From Paracoccaceae bacterium (GTDB taxonomy: Bacteria > Pseudomonadota > Alphaproteobacteria > Rhodobacterales > Rhodobacteraceae), in NCBI GenBank assembly GCA_024304875.1, contig JAMWZF010000002.1, positions 1 through 38,408 on the forward strand: a stretch of DNA of 38,408 bases. Reading direction: 5' to 3'. The notes under the pieces were generated by a model that saw only the letters and a list, made by a program, of their open reading frames with translations, made no database searches and was not told the origin of the DNA. Made by a program: the position numbers and the translations under genes. Below, in pieces: positions 24,455-32,396 of this stretch (its first letter is position 1; each line of letters begins with the position of its first letter).

Positions 24455-25627
24455 TCAGGCTTCGTCCAGAACGCGGCTCAGGATGCCGTCGCCCATGTCC
24501 CCGTCCCGCATCAGTCGCTTGCCGATCAGGTCGCGCAGCGTCTCGGATGTCCCGCCGCCAAGGGTGCCGTAGCGCACGCCTCGGTAGTGCCGGCTGACGA
24601 GGTATTCGTCTGTGAACCCGTAGCCGCCGTGGACCTGCACCGCCTCGGAGGTCACGCGCAGGGCCATCTCGTTGTTGAAGATCTTTGCCGTCGCAGCGAG
24701 GAACGGGTCGGGGAAGGGGTTGGCGCTGGCGCAGGCCCGGTAGAGCAATCCGCGCCCGGCCTCGATGTCCTTGTACATGTCCGCCAGCTTCCAGCGCATC
24801 CCCTGGAAGTCGCCGATGGCGCGGCCGAAGGCGGTGCGTTCCTGGGCGAAGGCCAGCGCGGCGTCGAAGGCCCCCTCGGCCAGGCCGAGCGAGATGGAGG
24901 GGTTGAGGCAGCGCTGGGTGTTGAAGGCGTTCAGCAGCTTCTTCATGCCGTTGCCGTCGATGACGAGGTTCTCGCGCGGGAGCTCCACGTTCTCGAAACG
25001 GACCTCGTGCAGGTATTCGCCGCCCATGGTGTGGTAGTTGCCGGTGACCGACAGGCCCTCGGTGCTGCCGGGGATCAGGACGCAGCCGATGCCCTCGTGG
25101 CCCGGCACGTCGTTGACCCGGGTGAAGACGACGAACATCGCCGCCTCCGGCGCGCGCGAGATCAGGGTCTTTACCCCGTTCACCACGACACGGTCGTCCT
25201 TGACGCAGGTGTTCGTCTTGTAGTTGGCGACATCGGTGCCGGCGTGCGGCTCGGTCATGCAGACGGCGAGGATGTTCTCGCCGGTAACGACACCGGGAAG
25301 AATCGCCTCCTTGATGCTGTCCGGCGCGTAGGTCGAGATGACGCGGCACTGCACCCCGACCTCGCCCAGCACGGCCATGGCGGTGACGTAGCAGCCCTTG
25401 GCGATCTCCTCGAGGACGAGGGCAGTGTCCATGACCGGCAGGCCGAGGCCGCCGTATTCCTCGGGGACCGACATGCCGAGAACGCCGATCTCGGCCAGTT
25501 CCTTCATGTTGTCCCAGGGAAAGGTGCCGTCCATCCACTTCAGGCCCCGGTCGATGAATTTGCCTTGGGTCAGTTCGCGGACGGTGCCCACCATGGCCCG
25601 TTGTTCGTCGGTGAAGGTCGGTTTCAT
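24455..25627 (-). CDS. Acyl-CoA dehydrogenase-family flavoprotein
   Basis: The 390-residue protein starts MKPTFTDEQRAMVGTVREL and has VPEEYGGLGLPVMDTALVLEEIA, AVCMTEPHAGTD, the RTAFGRAIGDFQ loop and VQVHGGYGFTDEYLVSRHYR. Near the C-terminus the usual YEGTSE is LGGGTSE. The alternative catalytic-Glu position in the preceding helix (LERL in isovaleryl-CoA dehydrogenase) reads TQRC. So neither usual base is in place by eye. FAD binding looks intact. ATG 25627 overlaps the ligase alpha stop as ATGA, and a longer upstream frame belongs to a shadow of that gene. Confidence 0.88.
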   Translation of the reverse strand: MKPTFTDEQRAMVGTVRELTQGKFIDRGLKWMDGTFPWDNMKELAEIGVLGMSVPEEYGGLGLPVMDTALVLEEIAKGCYVTAMAVLGEVGVQCRVISTYAPDSIKEAILPGVVTGENILAVCMTEPHAGTDVANYKTNTCVKDDRVVVNGVKTLISRAPEAAMFVVFTRVNDVPGHEGIGCVLIPGSTEGLSVTGNYHTMGGEYLHEVRFENVELPRENLVIDGNGMKKLLNAFNTQRCLNPSISLGLAEGAFDAALAFAQERTAFGRAIGDFQGMRWKLADMYKDIEAGRGLLYRACASANPFPDPFLAATAKIFNNEMALRVTSEAVQVHGGYGFTDEYLVSRHYRGVRYGTLGGGTSETLRDLIGKRLMRDGDMGDGILSRVLDEA

Positions 25628-26520
25628 GCTGTCTCTTTCTGGAGGTCTTGGGCCACCCGGTCGACGAGCGGCGGGATGGCGCGGAAGACGTGGACGCCGG
25701 CGGACTGGAGCGCCTCGGCCTTGCTTTCGAAGGTGCCCTTGCCGCCGCTGACGATGGCGCCGGCATGGCCCATGGTCTTGCCCTCGGGCGCGGCCGAGCC
25801 GGCGAGAATGGCGTAGACCGGCTTGCCCAGCGGCTCTTGCGACAGACGGGCGGCGAGGTCCTCTTCCTCGGTGCCGCCGATCTCTCCGACGATGACGACG
25901 GCCCGGGTGGGGGCGTGATCGCGGAAGAGCGGGACGAGGTCGGCGAACCGGGTGCCCTTGATCGCGTCGCCGCCGACCCCGATCCAGGCCGACTGGCCGA
26001 GGCCGCGGGATTTCAGCCGCAGGGCGGTTTCGTAGGACAGCGTCCCGCTCTTGGACCAGAGCGCGATGGGGCCGGGGGCGAGGCAGGCGTCGGGCAGGAA
26101 GCCCAGCTTGCACCGCCCGGGCACGGCCAGCCCGGGAGAGGAGGCACCGGTCCATTCGGCGCCGTGTTCGCGAATCAGCGCATGAAGGTGCATGGCGTCA
26201 CGCACCGGCATCCCCTCGGTCACCGTCACGATCAGCCGCACTCCGGCTTCGAGAGCCTCGCGCGCGGCGGGCAGGACGGACATCGGCGGCACCATCGGCA
26301 GGGTGACCCGCGCGCCGGTGGCCGCTACGGCGTCGGCGCAGGTGGCGAAGATGGGCACGCCGTCCTGCACCTCTCCGCCCGCCTTGGGCGAGATTCCGGC
26401 GACGATGTTGGTGCCGTGACGCAGCATCAGCTTGATGTGCTGGCGGGCGGCGCGGCCGGTGGCACCCTGGACCATAACGGGCACCTGCGGCGCGGCGGGG
26501 TCGATCAGGTGCTCAAGCAT
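25624..26520 (-). CDS. Acid-CoA ligase alpha subunit (SucD/MtkB-like)
   Basis: This 298-residue protein has the succinyl-CoA synthetase alpha layout: VMVQGATGRAARQHIKLMLRHGTNIVAGISP for CoA binding, ALWSKSGTLSYETA, GVGGDAIKGTRFADLVPLF and the phospho-histidine loop MGHAGAIVSGGKGT. It pairs with the beta subunit encoded just upstream. ATG 26520 has GGAGG six bases upstream and overlaps the beta stop by 8 bases. The location argues for a dedicated ligase activating a pathway dicarboxylate rather than the TCA-cycle enzyme. Confidence 0.9.
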   Translation of the reverse strand: MLEHLIDPAAPQVPVMVQGATGRAARQHIKLMLRHGTNIVAGISPKAGGEVQDGVPIFATCADAVAATGARVTLPMVPPMSVLPAAREALEAGVRLIVTVTEGMPVRDAMHLHALIREHGAEWTGASSPGLAVPGRCKLGFLPDACLAPGPIALWSKSGTLSYETALRLKSRGLGQSAWIGVGGDAIKGTRFADLVPLFRDHAPTRAVVIVGEIGGTEEEDLAARLSQEPLGKPVYAILAGSAAPEGKTMGHAGAIVSGGKGTFESKAEALQSAGVHVFRAIPPLVDRVAQDLQKETA

Positions 26521-27667
26521 CGGCCACCTCCGGTGCGGCACAGAGGGCGATTGCGCGGTCGAGGTCCCGCTCGAGGATCAGGTTGCGACCCGAGGAGCGC
26601 AGGATCGCATCCGCCTGGTCCTGCCCGTTCCCGACAAGGCGCACGACCAGCGGCACCGGGACCTCGCCCAGCTCGTCCAGCGCCTTGAGCAGGAGCCCGG
26701 CGAATTCGCCTAGCTCGGTGATGCCCGCGAAGATGTTGACGAGGATGCAGTTGAGGTTCGGTCCCTCCAGCACCCGCCGGATGTTTTCGACCAGCCGGGC
26801 CGGGTCGCCCCGCATCCCGCCGGAGCGGATGTCGCAGAAGTTGTAGGGTTTCAGCCCGCGCGCGGTCATCTCGTCGATCAGCTGCATGGACAGGCCTGCG
26901 CCGGTAGTGACGAGGCCGATCTCGCCCTCCGGGTCCACCACGACAAGGTCGAAACCGTTGTCCCGCTTGAAGATCGCCTCGGGGTAGGCGTCGGCCCGGT
27001 CGTCGAGAAGGGCGGTCAGGCCCGGTTGGCGGGGCAGGGCGCCCTCGTCCACGTCCATGCGGACGTCGCCGGCGATCCAGCTGCCGTCGGCCCGCAGGAA
27101 CAGGGGGTTCAGCTCGATCAGCGTGGCGTCGAGATCGAGCCAGGCGGCGATCAGGTGGGCGCCCGCCTCGGTGACGGCGCGGGCGGCATTGGCGGGCAGA
27201 GCCCCGGCCACCTCGGACAGCGCCTCGGACAGGGAGGTAAGCTCGGGCCGGGTCCGGCGGCGGTGGATCGCTGTCTCGGCCTGTGCCTCGATTTCGACCC
27301 CACCCTCGGCGGAGGCCATCACCACGACCTCGGCGGTTGCCGGGTCGAGGACAAGGCCAAAATAGAGTTCCTGCGCCTCCGGCACGGCCTCCTCGATCCG
27401 CAGTTCCCGGACCGGAAATCCCTTGATGGTCAGGGCGCAGATATCGTTCGCCGCCTCTTCCAGCCCGGCCCGGCCCTGCACGACGCGCACGCCGCCCGCC
27501 ATGCCACGCCCGCCGACAGGGACCTGCGCCTTGACGACCCAGGGGCCGTCGCCCGTGGGCTCGGGCATAGTGCCCGCCGCTACAAGTACACCGCGGGGAA
27601 CGGTCAGTCCCCGCTTGCCCAGGAGCACTTTCGCATCGTGTTCGAGAAGTAGGATTTTCGCCTCCAC
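26513..27667 (-). CDS. Acid-CoA ligase beta subunit (SucC/MtkA-like, ATP-grasp)
   Basis: About 384 residues, with EAKILLLEHDAKVLLGKRGL, WVVKAQVPVGGRGMAGGVRV of the ATP-grasp domain, LIELNPLFLRADGSWIAGDVRMDVD for metal binding, and a C-terminal CoA-ligase part (NFCDIRSGG, LVNIFAGI). The start is uncertain. GTG 27667 fits the family N-terminus but has no ribosome site; ATG 27703 would nearly coincide with the expected transcript start below the operator. It heads the minus-strand operon beta-alpha-acyl-CoA dehydrogenase-aldolase. Confidence 0.87.
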   Translation of the reverse strand: MEAKILLLEHDAKVLLGKRGLTVPRGVLVAAGTMPEPTGDGPWVVKAQVPVGGRGMAGGVRVVQGRAGLEEAANDICALTIKGFPVRELRIEEAVPEAQELYFGLVLDPATAEVVVMASAEGGVEIEAQAETAIHRRRTRPELTSLSEALSEVAGALPANAARAVTEAGAHLIAAWLDLDATLIELNPLFLRADGSWIAGDVRMDVDEGALPRQPGLTALLDDRADAYPEAIFKRDNGFDLVVVDPEGEIGLVTTGAGLSMQLIDEMTARGLKPYNFCDIRSGGMRGDPARLVENIRRVLEGPNLNCILVNIFAGITELGEFAGLLLKALDELGEVPVPLVVRLVGNGQDQADAILRSSGRNLILERDLDRAIALCAAPEVADA

Positions 27668-27688
27668 CGCTATCGACCGGATCGTTGA

Positions 27689-27735
27689 TCGACATCTATG
27701 CATCCGTCTGTATACAGTTGTGTCCAAGACGTCAA
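27689..27735. promoter_or_regulatory. Divergent promoters sharing one GntR-type operator
   Basis: The palindrome CTGTATACAG (27708-27717) holds TATACA on both strands. On the plus strand TCGACA (27689-27694) is 16 bases from it and drives the Ldh-type gene. On the minus strand TTGACG (27735-27730) is 15 bases away and would drive the CoA-ligase operon. One bound repressor would silence both directions. Confidence 0.55.
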
Positions 27736-27761
27736 ACAACCAGCACTCGAGGGAGAGAAGT

Positions 27762-28832
27762 ATGACCGACGCAGCCAGCGTGAACCTGCGCGCAGACGAG
27801 GCAACGGCCTTTGCAGCCGGGCTCTTGCAGTCCTCCGGCGTGCCGGAAGAGGACGCAGGGATCGCCGCTTCGGCGCTTGTCCGGGCGGACCTACGGGGAA
27901 TCGACACGCATGGGATCGTCCGGCTTCCGGGCTACCTGAGCCGCCTCGACAAGGGGCTGGTGACGGCGGCGCCGCAGCTGACCTTCGAGCGCATCGCGCC
28001 GTCCGTCGCCCGGCTCGACGGCCAGGATGGTCTTGGCTTCGTGATCGCCAGCCGGGCGATCGACGAAGCGGTGACCATTGCGCAGGACGCCGGCATCGCC
28101 CTCGTCGGCGTGCGCAACTCAACACATTTCGGCATGGCGGCGACCTACCTGCTGAAGGCGGTCGAAGCTGGATGCCTCGCCCTCGTCTTCACCAACGCCT
28201 CGCGCGCCCTCCCGCCCTGGGGCGGAACCGAAGAGCTGTTCGGGACCAGCCCCTTCGCCGCCGCCGCGCCGAATGCCGGCGGGCTGCCCTTCATCCTCGA
28301 CATGGCGCCGACCGTCGTGGCCCGGGGCAAGATCCGCAAGGCCGCCCGCGAGGGCCGCGCCATCCCCGACACATGGGCGTTGGACGGCGAGGGCAGACCC
28401 ACGACCGACCCCGAGGCGGCGCTGAAGGGCACCCTTCTGCCAATTGGCGGACCCAAGGGCGCGGGGCTGTCGATGCTGATGGACATCCTCTGCGGGGTCC
28501 TGACCGGGGCACGGTTCGCAGGGGATGTTGGGGACCAGTACAAGAACTTCGACCGCCCGCAGGGGGTGGGCCATTTCATCTTGGTGATGAAGCCCGACCT
28601 CTTCATCTCGACCGACGACTTCACCGCGCGGATGGCCGAACTGGTCGACACCGTGAAGGCGAATCCCAAGGCCGACGGCGTTGAGGAGATCTTCATGCCG
28701 GGCGAACCCGAGTCACTGGTCGAGGCGGCGCGGCGGTCGGAGGGTATCCCCTACCGGCGGGTGGACCTGGAGCCGCTCGCGGAAATCGCGCGGGGCAGGG
28801 GTGTGGCCCTGCCTAAAGCCCTGTCTGCCTAG
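27762..28832 (+). CDS. Ldh-family (malate/L-lactate/ureidoglycolate type) NAD(P)-dependent dehydrogenase
   Basis: The 356-residue protein has the family signatures: ALVRADLRGIDTHGIVRLPGY, DGQDGLGFVIASRAIDEA, GVRNSTHFGMAATY with the catalytic His, GTSPFAAAAP, ILDMAPTVVARGKI and PIGGPKGAGLSMLMDILCG. These enzymes oxidise 2-hydroxy acids to 2-oxo acids. ATG 27762 follows a GGGAGAG ribosome site. It lies alone between divergent operator-bearing promoters, and its stop overlaps that of the convergent GntR gene by 3 bases. Confidence 0.92.
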   Translation: MTDAASVNLRADEATAFAAGLLQSSGVPEEDAGIAASALVRADLRGIDTHGIVRLPGYLSRLDKGLVTAAPQLTFERIAPSVARLDGQDGLGFVIASRAIDEAVTIAQDAGIALVGVRNSTHFGMAATYLLKAVEAGCLALVFTNASRALPPWGGTEELFGTSPFAAAAPNAGGLPFILDMAPTVVARGKIRKAAREGRAIPDTWALDGEGRPTTDPEAALKGTLLPIGGPKGAGLSMLMDILCGVLTGARFAGDVGDQYKNFDRPQGVGHFILVMKPDLFISTDDFTARMAELVDTVKANPKADGVEEIFMPGEPESLVEAARRSEGIPYRRVDLEPLAEIARGRGVALPKALSA

Positions 28833-29455
28833 TAGCGGAACATCATCCCCAGCCGCGTGTCCCGGGCTTTCCGGATGTGTTCGCGGGCGTGCTGCTCGGC
28901 GGCTTCGGGGTCGCGCTTCTCGATCGCCTCGAGGATCGCATTGTGCTCGACCACGGAGTCGCTCTGCCGGTTCTCGACCATGAAGGTTGTGTTGGGCATC
29001 AGCATCAGCGTGTCGTGCATCCCCGCGAGGAGGTTCAGCAGGTGCTTGTTGTGCGCCGCCTCGTAGATCGCGTCATGGAAAGCGCGGTTGAGCTGCGCGA
29101 CACGGGGCGGGTCGTCCTCGCAGGCGGCGAAGGCCTCGGCGATGTGCTGCATCGAATAGAGGTCGCTGGGCGAGGCATGTTGCGCCGCGAAGCGGGCCGC
29201 CGCCCCCTCGAGAAGTTCGCGGATGGCATAGAGTTCGAGCACCCCGGCGCGGTCCATCTGCGTCACTGATAGCCCCGAGGCGGTCATCTCGAGAAGGCCG
29301 CGTTCCTGCAGCCGCGACAGGGCCTCGCGCACGGGGGTCCGGCTGACCTGGAAAGCCTTGGCCACGTCCTCGGCCCGGATCCTGTCCCCCGGCTTGTACT
29401 TGCCTAGGCGCAATCCCTCCATGAAGTCCGCGTAAACCTGTTGTGAGATCGACAT
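28829..29455 (-). CDS. GntR-family regulator with FCD ligand domain
   Basis: This 208-residue protein has an N-terminal winged helix (LRLGKYKPGDRIRAEDVAKAFQVSRTPVREALSRLQERGLLEM) and an all-helical FCD domain whose metal/ligand residues include the His of NRAFHDAIYEAAHN and of VEHNAILEAIEKRD. FCD regulators usually bind carboxylic acids and are released from DNA by them. ATG 29455 is chosen over a longer frame lacking homology. It is central to the catabolic block, and the GTATAC-type operators at four promoters are the best candidates for its sites; this is an inference from position. Confidence 0.92.
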   Translation of the reverse strand: MSISQQVYADFMEGLRLGKYKPGDRIRAEDVAKAFQVSRTPVREALSRLQERGLLEMTASGLSVTQMDRAGVLELYAIRELLEGAAARFAAQHASPSDLYSMQHIAEAFAACEDDPPRVAQLNRAFHDAIYEAAHNKHLLNLLAGMHDTLMLMPNTTFMVENRQSDSVVEHNAILEAIEKRDPEAAEQHAREHIRKARDTRLGMMFRY

Positions 29456-29596
29456 AGGCCGATGATCCTTTGTTCCGGGCGTCAACCACAGGGCGCAGGT
29501 CCCGGTGCCGCTACAATCGTCGAGGGCCTTGGCTTTAACAGCAATTCCGGGTCCGGGCAAATACACAGGATCCGCGGGGAGCGTTTTGCGTCACGT

Positions 29597-29626
29597 TGTA
29601 GACAAGCGTATACGGGTGGATAATAT
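29597..29626 (+). promoter_or_regulatory. Promoter and GntR-type operator before the hydroxyacid dehydrogenase
   Basis: TAGACA (29599-29604) and TAATAT (29621-29626) are 16 bases apart, forming a strong plus-strand promoter. TGTAGACAAGCGTATA (29597-29612) overlaps the -35 and spacer and resembles the operators at 27713 and 30711. The gene starts at 29694; the GntR gene lies 150 bases to the left on the other strand. Confidence 0.55.
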
Positions 29627-29693
29627 TAAACGCTAAGTGCGACGGCAAATTCGGTCGCACGCTTCTTACAGCTCCGCAGACAGCAGGTACTCT

Positions 29694-30671
29694 ATGTCAT
29701 CGCTCACCCTCGGCATAATCGACCCGTTCCATCCCGCCATCCTCGACGAGATCCGGAGGGCGGCGCCGAACGACTGGACGCTGTCGGTCACCGAGGGCCC
29801 CACCAACGAGGCGCGGGCCGTCGCCCTCGCCGGGGCCGACATGGCCTTCGTCATGGCAACGCCGATGCCGCGCACCCTCTTGGAGGCCGCGCCCAGACTG
29901 CGCTTTATCCAGAAGCTGGGGGCCGGAGTCGACCGGATCGACAGCGCCTATTGCGCAGAGGCGGGCATCGGCCTCGCCCGGCTCCAGGCTGGCAACAACA
30001 TACCTGTGGCCGAGCACACGATGCTCTTGATGCTCGCCGCCTGCCGGAATCTTCCTTGGCTCGACGCCCAAACTCGGGCCGGGGCCTGGGACAAGGAACA
30101 GGTGCGTGGCCGGAACCTGCAACTGCATGGCAAGACCGTCGGCATCGTCGGCTTCGGCGCCATCGGACGACAGGTGGCACGGCTCCTGGCGGGGTGGGGC
30201 GTGACGCTGGTCTACTACGATCCTGTCCGGGCGGGCGCGGAGGACGAGGCGGAGTTCGGGGCGGCCTACCGCGACCTCGACGCGCTCCTCGCCGAGGCGG
30301 ACGTGGTCACGCTGCACCTGCCGCTTCTGCCGCAGACCTCCAACCTGCTGGACGCCGCCCGGCTGGACGCGATGAAGCCCGGTGCGATCCTCGTCAACGC
30401 CGCGCGGGGCGGGCTGGTGGACGAGGCGGCGCTGGTGGACCGGCTGCGCTCGGGCCATATCCACGCCGCCGGGATCGATGCCTTCGCGACCGAGCCGCCG
30501 CTCGGCAGCCCGCTACTGGACCTGCCCAACACCATCGTGACGCCGCATTGCGCGGGGGGGACGGTCGAAAACTTCGCCCTGGTCGCCGAGCGGGGCGTGG
30601 CCAATATTCAAAGGGTTCTCGCCGGTGAGCCGCTGGACCTGGCCGAACTGGTGGTGCCGCCGCGCAGGTAA
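29694..30671 (+). CDS. D-2-hydroxyacid dehydrogenase (first copy)
   Basis: The 325-residue protein has the D-isomer dehydrogenase layout: an N-terminal substrate domain, the NAD site GIVGFGAIGRQVARLL, then the catalytic residues Arg (NAARGGLVDEAAL), Glu (IDAFATEPP) and His (VTPHCAGGT). It reduces 2-oxo acids or oxidises D-2-hydroxy acids. ATG 29694 is preferred to GTG 29637, which lies close to the predicted transcript start and adds non-homologous residues. A second, quite different member is at 36628, so the two probably act on different intermediates. Confidence 0.92.
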   Translation: MSSLTLGIIDPFHPAILDEIRRAAPNDWTLSVTEGPTNEARAVALAGADMAFVMATPMPRTLLEAAPRLRFIQKLGAGVDRIDSAYCAEAGIGLARLQAGNNIPVAEHTMLLMLAACRNLPWLDAQTRAGAWDKEQVRGRNLQLHGKTVGIVGFGAIGRQVARLLAGWGVTLVYYDPVRAGAEDEAEFGAAYRDLDALLAEADVVTLHLPLLPQTSNLLDAARLDAMKPGAILVNAARGGLVDEAALVDRLRSGHIHAAGIDAFATEPPLGSPLLDLPNTIVTPHCAGGTVENFALVAERGVANIQRVLAGEPLDLAELVVPPRR

Positions 30672-30686
30672 GCCGCCGGCCTGCCC

Positions 30687-30721
30687 TTGACCTCTCTGGA
30701 TGCGACTGTATACAGACGTAT
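30687..30721 (+). promoter_or_regulatory. Promoter and GntR-type operator before the ThDP enzyme gene
   Basis: TTGACC (30687-30692) and TATACA (30709-30714) are 16 bases apart. The palindrome CTGTATACAG (30706-30715) continues into ACGTATA (30716-30722), giving TATAC-AGAC-GTATA. A repressor bound here would cover the -10 box. Confidence 0.6.
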
Positions 30722-30779
30722 AACCACGGACGCGCGGTGAAGAGTAAGCGCCGCCCGCCGCCATTTCAGGGAGGGCCAG

Positions 30780-32390
30780 ATGGCAACCACGGTCGAAGTC
30801 CTTGCGGACGCATTCAAGGAATCTGGCACCAACTTCATCGTGGGGCACCCCGGCGGTGAATCCGTGGAACTGATGGAGGCGGCTCGCGTGCGGGATATGC
30901 GCTTCATCCTGATGAAGCAGGAAGTCGCCGGCGCGATGATGGCCGCGACATGGGGCGACATCACCGGCAGCCCGGGCGTCTGCCTGTCGACCCGTGGTCC
31001 CGGCGCCGCCAACATGGTGAACGGCGTCGCGCACGCTTCGCTCGACCGGGCGCCGCTGATCGTCCTGACCGACCGCTATTCCACGCCAGAGCATGAAACG
31101 GGCCTCCGCCAGCGCATCGACCACCTCGCCATGATGGCGCCGCTGGTCAAATGGGGTACCACACTCGACGCCCGCGTCGTGCGCACCCAGGTCGCCCGCG
31201 CCATGCGGACCACGACCGCCCCGGCCCCAGGCCCGGTGCAGTTCGACATCCCCCAGAGCGAGACCAAGAAGGAGGCCGGCGAGCTGAAGATGGCTCCGCC
31301 GCTGATGCCGGAGGCGGCCTATGCCGATCCCGACCGCGCGGGCCTCAAACGGATCAAGGACAAGATCAACGCTGCCAGCAAGCCGATCCTGCTGGCCGGC
31401 ATGGGCGTCCTCTGGGACCGCGCCTCGGACGAACTCGTGGCCCTGGCCGAACGGCTCGGCGCGCCGGTCCTGACCACCTCCAAGGTCAAGGGCGCGATCC
31501 CCGAGGATCACCCCCTCCGGGCCGGCTGCATCATCGGCGGCCTGATCGAGCGCAAGCTAGTGAACGAGGCCGACCTCATCATCACGCTCGGGCTCGACGG
31601 GATCGAGCTTCAGCCGAAACCCTGGCCCTACACGCTTCCCGTTGTGGCCCTGTCCAACACCATGGCCCTCGACGCGCTTGTCCCGGCCGAGTTCGAGGTG
31701 CTGGGCAACCTCAAGGCGCTGATGCACGCGCTGGCCGAGGACTGCGCCGAGGGGCAGGGCTGGGGTGAACCTGCAGCCAAGACCTTCCGCGACGATGTGG
31801 TCCAGGCGCTGAACACGCCGTCCAAGGGCCTCTCGCCGCAGCGGGCGATGGAGGTCTGCCGCGCCGTCCTGCCGCGCGACACGATCGCGACCTGTGACGC
31901 GGGGGCGAGCCGCCTTCTGGTGGTCCAGAAATGGCAGAGCTACGGCCCCCGCGAATTCCTGACCTCGAACGGTCTCGGCTCCATGGGCTACGCCGTTCCC
32001 GGCGCCCTCGGCGCGCGGATGGCCCATCCGGACCGGCCCGTGGTCGCCTTCACCGGCGACGGTGGCTTCATGATGGCGGTGGCCGAGCTTCAGACCGCGG
32101 TGCGCGAGAAGCTCCCGATCACCGTGGTCGTCCTCGACGACGAGGAGATCGGCCTGATCCGCATCAAGCAGGAGATCAAGGGCATCGGCAAATACGGCGT
32201 CGGCATCGGCGGCATGGACTGGGAAAGCCTCGCCCGCGGCTTCGGCGCGGAGGGCGTGACCGTCCATACCGAGAACGAGCTGCAGGACGCGTTGTCCAAG
32301 GCCAAGCACACCGACCAGGTCACTGTCATCGCCGTCAAGATCGATGGTTCGGGCTATGTCGACCAGTTCAACGCCCTGCGCGAGCTGTGA
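30780..32390 (+). CDS. Thiamine-diphosphate enzyme (acetolactate synthase-like)
   Basis: This 536-residue protein has three ThDP-enzyme domains: an N-terminal part with the catalytic Glu in LMKQEVAGAMMA and CLSTRGPGAANM, a central domain, and the C-terminal ThDP/magnesium motif TGDGGFMMAVAELQTAVREKLPITVVVLDD. The family includes acetolactate synthase, oxo-acid decarboxylases and carboligases. It lacks the context of branched-chain amino acid synthesis and leads the tcu operon behind a GntR-type operator, so decarboxylation of a pathway 2-oxo acid is the likely role. The ribosome site AGGGAGG precedes the ATG. Confidence 0.9.
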   Translation: MATTVEVLADAFKESGTNFIVGHPGGESVELMEAARVRDMRFILMKQEVAGAMMAATWGDITGSPGVCLSTRGPGAANMVNGVAHASLDRAPLIVLTDRYSTPEHETGLRQRIDHLAMMAPLVKWGTTLDARVVRTQVARAMRTTTAPAPGPVQFDIPQSETKKEAGELKMAPPLMPEAAYADPDRAGLKRIKDKINAASKPILLAGMGVLWDRASDELVALAERLGAPVLTTSKVKGAIPEDHPLRAGCIIGGLIERKLVNEADLIITLGLDGIELQPKPWPYTLPVVALSNTMALDALVPAEFEVLGNLKALMHALAEDCAEGQGWGEPAAKTFRDDVVQALNTPSKGLSPQRAMEVCRAVLPRDTIATCDAGASRLLVVQKWQSYGPREFLTSNGLGSMGYAVPGALGARMAHPDRPVVAFTGDGGFMMAVAELQTAVREKLPITVVVLDDEEIGLIRIKQEIKGIGKYGVGIGGMDWESLARGFGAEGVTVHTENELQDALSKAKHTDQVTVIAVKIDGSGYVDQFNALREL

Positions 32391-32396
32391 ACCGCC

